Shown here in pieces: positions 56,069 to 64,000 of a stretch of DNA of 64,000 bases. Under the pieces are notes generated by a model, which worked only from the letters and a program-made list of their open reading frames with translations, made no database searches and was not told where the DNA came from. Position numbers and translations under genes: made by a program. This DNA comes from Shuttleworthella satelles DSM 14600 (GTDB lineage: Bacteria > Bacillota > Clostridia > Lachnospirales > Lachnospiraceae), in contig NZ_GG665866.1 in the NCBI RefSeq assembly GCF_000160115.1, positions 856,825-920,824 on the forward strand, read 5' to 3'. Within the stretch, counting starts at the first letter, position 1. The number at the start of each line of letters is the position of its first letter.

Positions 56069-56503
56069 TCAAATCACATAGTTATCGGCCAGCTGACGCT
56101 GATGATCGACCAGGTCTGCCAGCGTAATATGATCTACCACCTGATTGACAGCTTCATAGATCTTCCGATAGACATCATAGGTAACCAGCTCCGGGTGATC
56201 GGCCAGATCAGGCTTCCCATCCTCCAGTCCTTCAACGGGAGCCAGACTCCCCTCGGTCAGGCGAAAAATCATGCCGACGGTATATTCTTTCGGATCTCTC
56301 GTCAGCAGGTACCCGCCGCCGGCGCCGCGTACACTGCGCACATAGCCCGCTCTGTTCAAGACAGAGATAATCTGCTCCAGGTATTTCTCTGAAATTGCCT
56401 GCCGCCGGGCAATGTCCTTAATGCTGATCGGCTCTCCTGTATTATAAGCCGCCAGATCCAGCATCAGACGCAACGCATAGCGTCCCTTGGTCGAGATCTT
56501 CAT
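56069..56503 (-). CDS. cymR: Rrf2-family regulator, CymR-like
   Basis: A 144-residue Rrf2 winged-helix regulator (KISTKGRYALRLMLDLAAY, IARRQAISEKYLEQIISVLNRAGYVRSVRGAGGGYLL). It has no cysteines, so it is not an IscR-type cluster sensor. Position between cysK and metY matches CymR, which with CysK represses sulfur genes when cysteine is plentiful. The operator candidate at 57646-57659 is a likely target. Confidence 0.88.
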   Translation of the reverse strand: MKISTKGRYALRLMLDLAAYNTGEPISIKDIARRQAISEKYLEQIISVLNRAGYVRSVRGAGGGYLLTRDPKEYTVGMIFRLTEGSLAPVEGLEDGKPDLADHPELVTYDVYRKIYEAVNQVVDHITLADLVDHQRQLADNYVI

Positions 56504-56530
56504 TCTTCCTCCTTTGTCCGCTCACATCCC

Positions 56531-57466
56531 TCAGTCGCTGAAGAGAGCCGTGGACAGATAGCGATCACCGGAATCGGGGAGCAGGGCGACGATCGTCTTG
56601 CCCGCATAGTCCGGGCGATTTGCCAGCTCAACAGCCGCCTTTAAGGCAGCGCCGGAGGAAATGCCCACCAGAGCGCCTTCTGTCTGGGCAAAACGCCTGC
56701 CCTCCTCGAAGGAGTCCTCATTCTCCACTGTAATAATCTCGTCATAGATGGAGGTGTCGAGCGTCTCAGGGATGAATCCGGCTCCGATTCCCTGGATCTT
56801 ATGAGGACCCGTTTTTCCTGTGGAGAGGACCGGAGATCCGGCGGGCTCAACCGCGACGATTTTGACCTGGGGATTCTTCTCCTTTAAGTATCTTCCGACG
56901 CCGGTCAGTGTGCCGCCGGTGCCGATCCCCGCGACGAAGACATCTACCTTGCCTTCTGTCTGCTCCCAGATCTCAGGTCCGGTCGTCTCATAGTGCGCCT
57001 TTGGATTGGCCTGGTTTTGGAACTGGCCCAGGATGACCGATCCCTCGATCTCCTTTTGCAGCTCCTCCGCCCTGGCGATCGCGCCCTTCATTCCCTTGGC
57101 CCCGTCCGTCAGAACCAGCTTGGCCCCATAGGCCTTGAGCAGGTTGCGCCGCTCGACCGACATAGTGTCAGGCAGGGTCAGAATCGCCTTATAGCCCTTG
57201 GCAGTCGCCACCGAAGCAATGCCGATCCCGGTATTGCCGGAGGTGGGTTCAATGATGGTAGCGCCTGCCTTCAAGATCCCCTTCTCTTCCGCGTCCCTGA
57301 TCATGGCCTCCGCGATGCGGTCCTTGACAGAGCCGGCCGAATTGAAGTACTCAAGCTTGGCGTATACCGCGCCCTCTCTGACGCCCGCTGCTCTGCTGTA
57401 ACGGCTTGCCTTTAAAAGGGGGGTATTGCCAATCAGTTCCGTGATATTCTCATATGCCTTGCTCAT
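56531..57466 (-). CDS. cysK: Cysteine synthase A
   Basis: O-acetylserine sulfhydrylase, 311 residues. PLP lysine is K48 in [20 protein letters not shown] and [11 protein letters not shown] hold substrate and phosphate. It makes cysteine from O-acetylserine and sulfide, and in Firmicutes it also binds CymR as a sensor. The ATG at 57466 follows CAGGAG; a possible upstream ATG at 57499 lies in a small hairpin and is not conserved. A leader ORF lies 95 bp upstream. Confidence 0.96.
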   Translation of the reverse strand: MSKAYENITELIGNTPLLKASRYSRAAGVREGAVYAKLEYFNSAGSVKDRIAEAMIRDAEEKGILKAGATIIEPTSGNTGIGIASVATAKGYKAILTLPDTMSVERRNLLKAYGAKLVLTDGAKGMKGAIARAEELQKEIEGSVILGQFQNQANPKAHYETTGPEIWEQTEGKVDVFVAGIGTGGTLTGVGRYLKEKNPQVKIVAVEPAGSPVLSTGKTGPHKIQGIGAGFIPETLDTSIYDEIITVENEDSFEEGRRFAQTEGALVGISSGAALKAAVELANRPDYAGKTIVALLPDSGDRYLSTALFSD

Positions 57467-57560
57467 GATAATCTCCTGTTCTCCGACGGTGTCGGTCATT
57501 CTTAACTTTTATTCTCACTTATCTTTTGTCTGCGCAAATCCATCATCAACACAATCAAGA

Positions 57561-57620
57561 TCAACAGGAACTCGATGTGTATCGGTGGAGGCTCTGCATT
57601 TTCTGTTTCCTGGATGACAT
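57561..57620 (-). CDS. Candidate leader peptide ending Ser-Ser-Ser-Cys, upstream of cysK
   Basis: An ATG at 57620, 5 nt after AAGGGG, opens 19 codons reading MSSRKQKMQSLHRYTSSSC and then TGA. It lies in the transcribed leader of cysK, about 40 nt after the predicted start point. The cluster of serine codons and the terminal cysteine codon fit a peptide that senses serine/cysteine supply. No terminator-type attenuator follows, but a 5-bp hairpin (CCGAC/GTCGG, 57483-57495) lies just before the cysK ribosome site. Confidence 0.4.
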   Translation of the reverse strand: MSSRKQKMQSLHRYTSSSC

Positions 57621-57645
57621 GTTCGCCCCTTAATTCCTATTAGTT

Positions 57646-57659
57646 TAGTATGATTACTA
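57646..57659. promoter_or_regulatory. Inverted repeat at the cysK start point, CymR operator candidate
   Basis: TAGTATGATTACTA has 5-bp perfect arms. It begins 8 bp downstream of the -10 element, so a bound repressor would block initiation. The neighbouring ATTCCTATTAG resembles the GGAATT core known from CymR sites. Binder assigned by context. Confidence 0.45.
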
Positions 57660-57667
57660 TGATTTAT

Positions 57668-57695
57668 ATTTTAGCAGACTGATTTTAAAAGTCAA
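57668..57695 (-). promoter_or_regulatory. Promoter of the cysK-cymR-metY-transporter unit
   Basis: TTGACT (57690-57695) and TAAAAT (57668-57673) lie 16 bp apart on the minus strand, 33 bp after the upstream LysR gene. Confidence 0.7.
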
Positions 57696-57728
57696 GCTCT
57701 TTCCTCAGATCCTCTCCGCGTCCTATCT

Positions 57729-58640
57729 TCAGATAAGCACCTGATTCTTATAGGCTTCCAGCTCTCTGATATAGCGCTGTCCCATGGGAGAGAGCGCTAT
57801 CCCCTTTCGGGTCAGATAACCAACCCGCATGATCTCGCTGCTCTTCAGTTTGACTGCCGTGTACTCCTGACCGTTTAAGTCCTCACAGATAATCCCGGAG
57901 CAGAGGGTATAGCCGTTTAAACCCACCATGAGGTTTAAGATGGTAGCCCTGTCATTGCACTTGATCACCTGCTTATAGTCATAGGTGGCGAGGACTTCCT
58001 CCGAGAAGTAAAAGGAATTGAACTGGCCCTGGTCAAAAGAGAGCAAGGGGTAGGGGTCCAGTTCCTGAAGCCGGATGCAGTCCCTTTTGGCAAGGGGATG
58101 GTTTTTAGACATATAGACATAGATATGGCAGTCCATCAGGGGTGTGAAATCCAGCTCATTTTCCTTAAAAAGCTTTGTCAACACCTTGCGGTTGAACTCG
58201 TTCAGATAGAGAATTCCGATTTCCGACCGGAAATTCTTCACGTCATTGATCACCTCAGACGTCTTGGTCTCATTGATGGCAAACTCGTACTTGTCCATGC
58301 CGAATTCCCGGACCGTATTCACATAGGCCTGAACCGCGAATGTATAGTGCTGGGCCGATACGGAGAACCTGGTTCTGACCTGGTCCTTGGTCACATAGCG
58401 GGATTGGAGGAGCTCGTACTGCTCTACCACCTGGCGGGCATAGCCGATGAACTCCTTGCCCTCCGGCGTGATCTGAATTCCCCGATTGGTTCTGCGAAAG
58501 AGATCAATCCCGATCTCCTCCTCCAGCTCTTTGATGGAAGCAGACAGGGACGGCTGTGATATAAAAAGCTGGCGGGACGCCTTATTCATAGATGTAGAAT
58601 TTGAAACGGCAATGGCATAGCGCAATTGAGTGATCGTCAT
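57729..58640 (-). CDS. LysR-family regulator upstream of cysK
   Basis: A 303-residue LysR-type regulator: MTITQLRYAIAVSNSTSMNKASRQLFISQPSLS helix-turn-helix region and a full effector domain. It is transcribed toward cysK and ends 33 bp before the cysK -35, without a visible terminator. LysR regulators such as CysB and CysL act on sulfur genes, so a link to the cysK unit or to nearby carbon genes is plausible but not shown. Confidence 0.85.
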   Translation of the reverse strand: MTITQLRYAIAVSNSTSMNKASRQLFISQPSLSASIKELEEEIGIDLFRRTNRGIQITPEGKEFIGYARQVVEQYELLQSRYVTKDQVRTRFSVSAQHYTFAVQAYVNTVREFGMDKYEFAINETKTSEVINDVKNFRSEIGILYLNEFNRKVLTKLFKENELDFTPLMDCHIYVYMSKNHPLAKRDCIRLQELDPYPLLSFDQGQFNSFYFSEEVLATYDYKQVIKCNDRATILNLMVGLNGYTLCSGIICEDLNGQEYTAVKLKSSEIMRVGYLTRKGIALSPMGQRYIRELEAYKNQVLI

Positions 58641-58893
58641 GGCAGGATACCTCCTTCTGTGAATTCTATCTCTGAATGTGCAGGAAATGTTGTTTTCGCT
58701 TCGACATTTCAGCTTCCTTCTGTCGCGCGCATCCCGTCTTTTGCAGATGTTCGTGCAGACCTGAAATTGCCTATAGCCTATTTCAATAGATAAGCTAAGT
58801 CAATAGGAGATTCATAAGTCTCTACCGGCAGAGGAAATTTCATAGTCCCTGGCGGCAGAAAAACATCCGTAAATAACACAATCCGCGATCCGT
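58641..58893. other. Intergenic region upstream of the LysR gene
   Basis: No gene seen. It leads into the 39-bp repeat array and presumably contains the LysR promoter. Confidence 0.35.
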
Positions 58894-59066
58894 GAGCTTT
58901 CTATCTCATGAACCTTGGAATGCACGCGCCGCGGGCTTTCTATTTCATAAACTGTGGAGTACACGCGCCGCGGGCTTTCTATTTCATAAACTGTGGAATA
59001 CACGCGCCGTGGGCTTTCTACTTCATAAACTGTGGAATACACGCGCCGTGGGCATTCTACAGTCAT
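58894..59066. repeat. 39-bp tandem repeat array, 4.4 units
   Basis: Units at 58894, 58933, 58972 and 59011 plus a partial at 59050, starting GGGCTTTCTATTTCATAAAC and ending in CACGCGCCG. Units 2 to 4 differ at very few positions. Period is 13 codons, so long open frames arise on both strands, but none has a good start. Confidence 0.97.
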
Positions 59067-59070
59067 GAAG

Positions 59071-59132
59071 AAAAAGCCGACCGCCGATATTTCTCCGCGC
59101 AATTACGGAGAAATACCGACAGTCGGCTCTTT
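59071..59132 (-). terminator. Two-part terminator after fucO
   Basis: Outer arms AAAGCCGAC/GTCGGCTCTTT and inner arms ATATTTCTCCG/CGGAGAAATA make one long hairpin; on the minus strand GGCTTTTTCTTC follows. Confidence 0.85.
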
Positions 59133-59149
59133 CACGCCTGGATCTTCAA

Positions 59150-60295
59150 TTACATGAGCTGACGATACATGGCGATGACGTCCTCTTTCGTCGCCTCCCT
59201 GGGATTACCAGGGCAGCAGGCATCCGCCAGAGCGTCCGCGGCAAGAATTTCCAGATCCTCCTCCCGGATCCTCTCATTCTTCTGTGGAATGCCCACATCC
59301 TCCGAGAGCTTTCTGACTGCGGCGATGGCCGCGTCCCTGTACTCTTCCTGGCTCATGGAATCGACACTCTCGACGCCCATGACGCGGGCGATCTCGCGGT
59401 ACTTCTCCCCCGTGTAATCGCGGTTGTACTCCATGGACAGGGGAAGAAGCTGAGCGCAGGCCATACCATGAGGGGTATCGTAATGCGCGGACAGGCAGTG
59501 AGCCATGGAATGATCGATCCCCAATCCTACATTGGAGAATCCCATGCCGGCGATATACTCCGCCATCGCCATGCCCTCCCGGCCCCTGGGATCATTATTG
59601 ACGGCAGCGCGCAGATTCTGGCCGATCAGCTTGATTGCCTCCAAGTGGAACATATCGGTCATCTCCCAGGCTGCCTTCGTGGTATAACCTTCAATGGCAT
59701 GGGTCAAAGCATCCATCCCGGTGGCTGCCGTCAGCCCTTTGGGCATAGATGACATCATCTCCGGATCAACGACTGCGATTGCAGGAATATCATTGGTATC
59801 GACACAGACAAACTTGCGCTGCTTCTCAACATCAGTGATGACATAGTTGATCGTCACTTCCGCGGCAGTGCCTGCCGTGGTAGGAACGGCGATGGTTGGA
59901 ACAGCGTGATTCTTCGTGGGCGCAATGCCCTCCAGAGAGCGGACATCCTCAAACTCCGGATTCGTGATAATCACCCCGATTGCCTTGGCCGTATCCATGG
60001 AGGAGCCTCCGCCGATGGCGACAATGGCATCCGCTTTCGCTTCTCTAAAGGCCTTTACTCCCTCCTGAACATTCTGAATGGTGGGGTTGGGCTTAATCCC
60101 GTCATAGAGACTGTAGGCAATCCCCGCCTCTTCAAGAAGATCTGTCACCTTGGCTGTCACTCCGAACTTGACCAGGTCCGGATCCGAAGTGACAAAAATT
60201 TTCTGATAGCCGCCGCGCTGAAGCTCGGGGACAATTTCTTTGATCGCGCCCTTTCCGTGATAGGAAACGCCATTGAGTACTATCCTGTCTGCCAT
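59150..60295 (-). CDS. fucO: Lactaldehyde reductase (iron-dependent alcohol dehydrogenase)
   Basis: Reduces L-lactaldehyde, made by the rhamnulose-phosphate aldolase, to 1,2-propanediol with NADH. The 381-residue length is nearly that of E. coli FucO. NAD-binding GGGSSMDTAKAIG and iron-ligand GIDHSMAHCLSAHYDTPHG regions are present. The ATG at 60295 follows AGGAGG. It is the last gene of the rhamnose unit, which points to propanediol as an end product. Confidence 0.93.
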   Translation of the reverse strand: MADRIVLNGVSYHGKGAIKEIVPELQRGGYQKIFVTSDPDLVKFGVTAKVTDLLEEAGIAYSLYDGIKPNPTIQNVQEGVKAFREAKADAIVAIGGGSSMDTAKAIGVIITNPEFEDVRSLEGIAPTKNHAVPTIAVPTTAGTAAEVTINYVITDVEKQRKFVCVDTNDIPAIAVVDPEMMSSMPKGLTAATGMDALTHAIEGYTTKAAWEMTDMFHLEAIKLIGQNLRAAVNNDPRGREGMAMAEYIAGMGFSNVGLGIDHSMAHCLSAHYDTPHGMACAQLLPLSMEYNRDYTGEKYREIARVMGVESVDSMSQEEYRDAAIAAVRKLSEDVGIPQKNERIREEDLEILAADALADACCPGNPREATKEDVIAMYRQLM

Positions 60296-60381
60296 AGTAA
60301 CCTCCTGTAAATTCATAAAATAAATCCTGTACAAATCTTCGTTGTGCCAACCTGCTCACTCCTAATCACCACGCAGAATCA

Positions 60382-61221
60382 TTAGAGATCTCCGTACTTC
60401 TTCTCATAGAGGAAGCGCTCCGGAAGCTCGACGCCGAAATCCTTAGCCAGCTGACGGAATTGATCCGGCTGAATCGTCTGCCGCTTCTTTTGAGACATGG
60501 ATAAAACCTTGACCAGGATCTCCGCCGACTTCTCTACGGTGTGCATCAGGCCAAAGGTAGCGTCGAAATCCTCGCCAGCGGCGAACATCCCATGATGGGC
60601 CCAGATTGCCACATCATATTTCTCCATCAGCTTGGAGGTCGCAACGGCAATCTCTCTTCCGCCCGGAACCATCCAGGGGACAACGCCGATTCCGTCCGGG
60701 AAGACTACAGGACATTCCGTAGCCATCTCCCAGAGTTCTCTGGTAAATGCCTCAGATGTCAGGGGGAGCACAAAGGTCAGAGCGATGGTATTGGCCGGAT
60801 GGCAGTGGTAAATCACCCGATATCTGCCGCCTGTCAGTTCTTTTTTGACCTCATGGTTCATCAGGTGAGAGGGGAGCTCGGAAGTCGGTCTTCCGCCGCT
60901 CTCCAGGCCCCAGACAAGGCGGTAATTCTCCCCCTTGTCGTCAACCTCGATCATAGCCATGGTATCCTGCGGATGGATGATCAGATTGCGCAGGTACTTG
61001 CCGGATCCGGTTACCAGGAAATACTCTCCTCCCAGCTTGGGAACGCTGGTCCCGATGGGCTGCCAAGCCTGGGGTCTTAAGTCCTCCCGAATCTCCTCGA
61101 CCTCCTCGGGCTTGACCCGGTAGGTCAGATTGCCGCCGTTTCTCTCATGCCAGCCCTGTTTCCATCCATCATCTCCCATATGGATAAAACCATTGACAAA
61201 CTTCGCGTCTAAAAACCTCAT
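60382..61221 (-). CDS. rhaD: Rhamnulose-1-phosphate aldolase
   Basis: Class II zinc aldolase, 279 residues; splits rhamnulose 1-phosphate into dihydroxyacetone phosphate and L-lactaldehyde. HERNGGNLTYR near the N-terminus, SGGRPTSELPSHL, and zinc ligands in YHCHPANT and WAHHGMFA are typical RhaD features. A GGAGAG site precedes the ATG. Confidence 0.94.
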   Translation of the reverse strand: MRFLDAKFVNGFIHMGDDGWKQGWHERNGGNLTYRVKPEEVEEIREDLRPQAWQPIGTSVPKLGGEYFLVTGSGKYLRNLIIHPQDTMAMIEVDDKGENYRLVWGLESGGRPTSELPSHLMNHEVKKELTGGRYRVIYHCHPANTIALTFVLPLTSEAFTRELWEMATECPVVFPDGIGVVPWMVPGGREIAVATSKLMEKYDVAIWAHHGMFAAGEDFDATFGLMHTVEKSAEILVKVLSMSQKKRQTIQPDQFRQLAKDFGVELPERFLYEKKYGDL

Positions 61222-61424
61222 CCCATCTCTCCTCTCACCTATGCATGCGCTATGCCCGGTCTGGTCGGCATCTCTGTACGAGGGCAGTTGCTCTCATCTA
61301 TATCTATGCGTGATCTATGCCTGAGCAATACCCATCTGTAAAAGGGCTTGCGCCGCTGATTGACGATCACCGACAGCTTCCGTATATGTGCATTATCTCC
61401 CGGTTCTCCTGCAGAGGTCAACTG

Positions 61425-61471
61425 TCAAGAATAAAATCTGTGTCCTGCGCGCAAATTGGCGCGCAGACACA
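61425..61471 (-). terminator. Terminator-like hairpin after rhaA
   Basis: TGTGTC-TGCGCGC pairs with GCGCGCA-GACACA around AAATTG with one bulged base; on the minus strand GATTTTATTC follows. The rest of 61222-61486 has no gene; rhaD may rely on read-through or its own promoter. Confidence 0.7.
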
Positions 61472-61486
61472 AATTCTCAGCCGCCG

Positions 61487-62746
61487 TCACTGGCGCCTGG
61501 CCAGGACTTCCCTCTCATAGCTTTCCAGCTCGTCAAACCAGGACATGTCGCCCACTACATTCTCCTGTCTGCAGTACTCCTCCCAGACAGCGCCAAAGTC
61601 GTAAAGCTTCATCTCCTCCTGGGCAACCATGAGCTTGGTGAAGTTCTCCTGATCCTGCAATGCCTTCAAAGATTCACTGGGGAGGACTAGCGCGTTCAAG
61701 AGGGCCTTCTGCCAATTGCGGAAGCCCACAGTCCATGCGCTGACCCGATTGATGGAAGCGTCAAAGAAGTCAAGAGCCATATTGACGCGTCCTAAGGCGT
61801 CATTTCTCACAATCTCCTTGGCCATCTCTTTGGTCTCATCGTCAAAGAGAACAACATGGTCGGAATCCCAGCGAACCGGTCTGGTAATGTGGAGGGCGAA
61901 CTCAGGGTAAAAGCAGAGCAGAGCCGGAATCTTGTCGCTGACCACCTCTGTCGGGTGGTAGTGTCCGTTATCCATCAGCGGGATGCACTTGTTTGGATGA
62001 GAAGCCGCGAAGGAGAGAGTGAACTCAGCGGATCCGACCGTATAGGACTCGACGCCGATCCCGAAGACCTTGGACTCGACACAGGGCTTTACCTTGGCGA
62101 AATCGAAGGGCTCGGAGAGAATCTGCTCAATGGAGTCCTTATAGCGCATTCTCGGCCCCATGCGGTCTGCCGGAATATCCTTAAAACCATCCCCGGTCCA
62201 AATATTCATGGTGCAGGGAAATCCGGTCTCCTCGGCGAAATAATTGGAGATACGAATGCAGGCCTTGCCGTGCTCGATCCAGAAGCTGCGAATCTCCTCA
62301 TCCGGCGAGGAAAGGGTCAGGCCCTTGGCCATGGGATGGCTGAAAAAGGTCGGATTAAAATCCAGGCCGATGCCGTGTTTCTTGGCGAAATCAACCCATT
62401 TCTTAAAGTGCCTGGGCTCAATCTGATCGCGGTCCACCCAGGGATTTTCCTCGTCAAAAACGGCATAGCTGGCGTGCACATTGATCTTCTTGGTTCCGGG
62501 GGTCAACTTTAATACTTCCTCAATATCCGCAAAGAGCTCCTCCGGAGTTCTGGCCCTCCCTGGGTAGTTGCCGGTCGTCTGAATCCCGCCGGACAGGCCC
62601 CTTCCCTTTTGATCAAAGCCAAGGACGTCGTCTCCCTGCCAGCAGTGGAGAGAGACCGGCACCTTTTTCAGGATCTCGATCGCCCGGTCGGTATCTACTC
62701 CGACCTTTGCATATGCCTCTCTTGCCGCCTCATATCTTGCGCTCAT
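61487..62746 (-). CDS. rhaA: L-rhamnose isomerase
   Basis: Isomerises L-rhamnose to L-rhamnulose, 419 residues, the usual size. Conserved SLHCWQGDDVLGF, KINVHASYAVFD, LDFNPTFFSHP and DNGHYHPTE (metal and substrate residues) are present. AGGAGCAGG precedes the ATG. It is downstream of rhaB. Confidence 0.96.
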   Translation of the reverse strand: MSARYEAAREAYAKVGVDTDRAIEILKKVPVSLHCWQGDDVLGFDQKGRGLSGGIQTTGNYPGRARTPEELFADIEEVLKLTPGTKKINVHASYAVFDEENPWVDRDQIEPRHFKKWVDFAKKHGIGLDFNPTFFSHPMAKGLTLSSPDEEIRSFWIEHGKACIRISNYFAEETGFPCTMNIWTGDGFKDIPADRMGPRMRYKDSIEQILSEPFDFAKVKPCVESKVFGIGVESYTVGSAEFTLSFAASHPNKCIPLMDNGHYHPTEVVSDKIPALLCFYPEFALHITRPVRWDSDHVVLFDDETKEMAKEIVRNDALGRVNMALDFFDASINRVSAWTVGFRNWQKALLNALVLPSESLKALQDQENFTKLMVAQEEMKLYDFGAVWEEYCRQENVVGDMSWFDELESYEREVLARRQ

Positions 62747-62824
62747 ACCTGCTCCTTTCCTGAAAGGATCAATCCTTCCTCTTTCTCTGATTTTTATCCT
62801 TCTCTGATTTTAAAAAACACTGGT

Positions 62825-64000
62825 TCACGGCTGATAAGACCTGATCTCAAAGGAATCCCGGATCAGCTTCCTGCCCGCCTGCAGGTCTTCTACCTGGTCC
62901 GCGGCAATCATCTGGGCGAGAATGTTCCCAATCGCCGTCGCCTCGGTCGGGCCCGCGAGTACCTCCCGCCCCGTAGCTCTGGCCGTCAGTTGATTTAAAT
63001 AGTCCGCGTTGGCGCCGCCGCCAACGACATGAATCCTCTCATAGGACACCCCGTTGACCGCTTCCAACTCCTGAATGGTCCTTCCGTAGCAGACCGCCAG
63101 CGAATTGTAGATCACACTTGCCAGCTGACCAATCCCCTGCGGAACCTCCTGTCCCTTTTCCTCACAGGCCGTCTGCACCTCTCTTGCCATACTGGCCGGG
63201 GTCAGGAAACGGGGATCATTGGCATCGACCAGGGATTTGATCTTCTCTTTTTCCGCCAGACGACATATTTCCGCGAAGCTCATATCAGGGGCAATTTCTT
63301 TGCGGACTGACTGGATCATCCACAGGCCCATAATGTTCTTGAGATAGCGGAAGCGATCATTGTAGCCTCCCTCATTTGTAAAGTTGGCCGCTCTGCTCTC
63401 CGGGGAACAGTTGGCTTCTTCCAGTTCCGTTCCCATCAGTGACCATGTCCCGGAAGAGATATAGAGAAGATTGCTATCCTGACTGGGAACAGCCATGACG
63501 GCCGAAGCGGTATCGTGGCTGGCCGGCAGCACAATCTTACAGTTGAATCCAATCTCCTCCTGAAGCTCGGGGAGAAGTTCTCCAATGCAGGTTCCCGGTT
63601 TTGTCATGGGCTGAAAGATCCGCCTGGGATAGCCCAGGCGATCGATCAGATCCCAGTCCCAATTCCTGCTCTTGGGGTCTACCAGCTGGCCGGTCGTCGC
63701 GTTGGTGTATTCCTGGGCCTTGACTCCGGAGAGCAGGAAGTGAAAATAATCCGGGATCATCAGCATGGCGTCCGCCTGCTCCAGGATCTGTGGACGCATT
63801 GTCTGATCCGCCGCCAGCTGGTAGATGGTGTTGAAGATCTGCTTTTGAATTCCGGTTCTGGCATAGAGCTGATCCTCAGAGATCTTTTTATACACGAGTT
63901 CATCCGCCCCGCCCGTTCTCTGATCCCGATAGCCGTAAGCCTCTCCCAGGCGTCTGCCATCCCTGTCAATCAGAGCATAGTCAACTCCCCAGCTGTCGAT
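62825..64000 (-). CDS. rhaB: Rhamnulokinase, 5' end beyond the window
   Basis: FGGY-family sugar kinase that phosphorylates L-rhamnulose. The 391 codons present run open to the right edge; the part there reads IDSWGVDYALIDRDG, the typical RhaB nucleotide and sugar site near residue 75. Other features are LLYISSGTWSLMG and HVVGGGANADYLNQL. Only about the first 70-90 residues are missing. A GTG at 63895 is internal, not the start. First visible gene of the rha unit. Confidence 0.93.
   Translation of the reverse strand: MDSWGVDYALIDRDGRRLGEAYGYRDQRTGGADELVYKKISEDQLYARTGIQKQIFNTIYQLAADQTMRPQILEQADAMLMIPDYFHFLLSGVKAQEYTNATTGQLVDPKSRNWDWDLIDRLGYPRRIFQPMTKPGTCIGELLPELQEEIGFNCKIVLPASHDTASAVMAVPSQDSNLLYISSGTWSLMGTELEEANCSPESRAANFTNEGGYNDRFRYLKNIMGLWMIQSVRKEIAPDMSFAEICRLAEKEKIKSLVDANDPRFLTPASMAREVQTACEEKGQEVPQGIGQLASVIYNSLAVCYGRTIQELEAVNGVSYERIHVVGGGANADYLNQLTARATGREVLAGPTEATAIGNILAQMIAADQVEDLQAGRKLIRDSFEIRSYQP

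Noticed and set aside
57467-57660. SAM (S-box) riboswitch in the cysK leader
   Set aside because: The leader lacks the multi-helix S-box core and a terminator; only the leader ORF and a 5-bp hairpin are seen.
58894-59066. CRISPR array
   Set aside because: Units abut directly with no unique spacers, and no cas gene is nearby. The same applies to the 16-bp array at 42253-42332.
58812-59162. Repeat-peptide frames on both strands of the 39-bp array
   Set aside because: Open frames follow from a period divisible by three; neither strand has a convincing start or promoter.

Overview
The window looks like chromosome of an anaerobic, low-oxygen-lifestyle member of the Clostridia, most like Lachnospiraceae. 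The evidence is gene content and order: a pyruvate:ferredoxin oxidoreductase, a CBS/DRTGG-type pyrophosphatase, a UPF0210/UPF0237 pair, DUF4364, XpaC-TelA, and two conserved Firmicutes blocks (nusB-xseA-xseB-ispA-dxs-tlyA-nadK-argR-recN and rho-rpmE-yqhQ-prmC-prfA). Sampled coding lines are about 55-57% GC. Nearly every gene is on the minus strand; only five are on plus (a LysR regulator, DUF4364, an ABC-F ATPase, a Y-family polymerase and mscL). After recN comes topB rather than the spoIVB-spo0A genes usual in spore formers. No rRNA, tRNA, insertion sequence, prophage or CRISPR array was seen.

Layout. 1-7.8 kb: amino-acid genes (thrC 5' part, leuCD with a divergent LysR regulator and a 15-bp palindromic operator candidate, ilvN-ilvC with a clear promoter, an aspartate aminotransferase). 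7.1-19.6 kb: a left-handed beta-helix protein, topB, recN, argR, nadK, tlyA, dxs, ispA, xseB, xseA, nusB and an Asp23-family gene. 19.6-26.6 kb: prfA, prmC, yqhQ, rpmE, an AT-rich PfkB kinase that interrupts the conserved block, and rho with a very long disordered insert. 26.5-36 kb: DUF4364, MATE, flavin reductase, pyrophosphatase, a tail-anchored coiled-coil repeat protein, nifJ. 36-46.3 kb: an ABC-F ATPase, a Y-family polymerase, UPF0210/0237, walJ, coaE, polA, a 38-codon orphan gene, mscL. 46.6-50.5 kb: telA/xpaC and a KDG-type kinase. 50.5-58.6 kb: a sulfur unit, cysK-cymR-metY running into an OpuC-type ABC transporter with an embedded iron-sulfur protein, preceded by a small leader ORF that ends Ser-Ser-Ser-Cys. 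58.9-64 kb: a rhamnose unit (rhaB partial, rhaA, rhaD, fucO).

Two things stand out. First, the window is dense in short tandem repeats (units 12, 13, 16, 21, 22, 26, 27, 36, 36, 39 and 99 bp), several lying exactly on start or stop codons (argR, coaE, the KDG-type kinase, the flavin reductase). Second, the sulfur unit has no terminator visible between metY and the transporter, which suggests the transporter and its Cys-rich partner belong to sulfur metabolism rather than only to osmoprotection. Everything here is read by eye; family assignments rest on recognised motifs and gene order, not on database searches.
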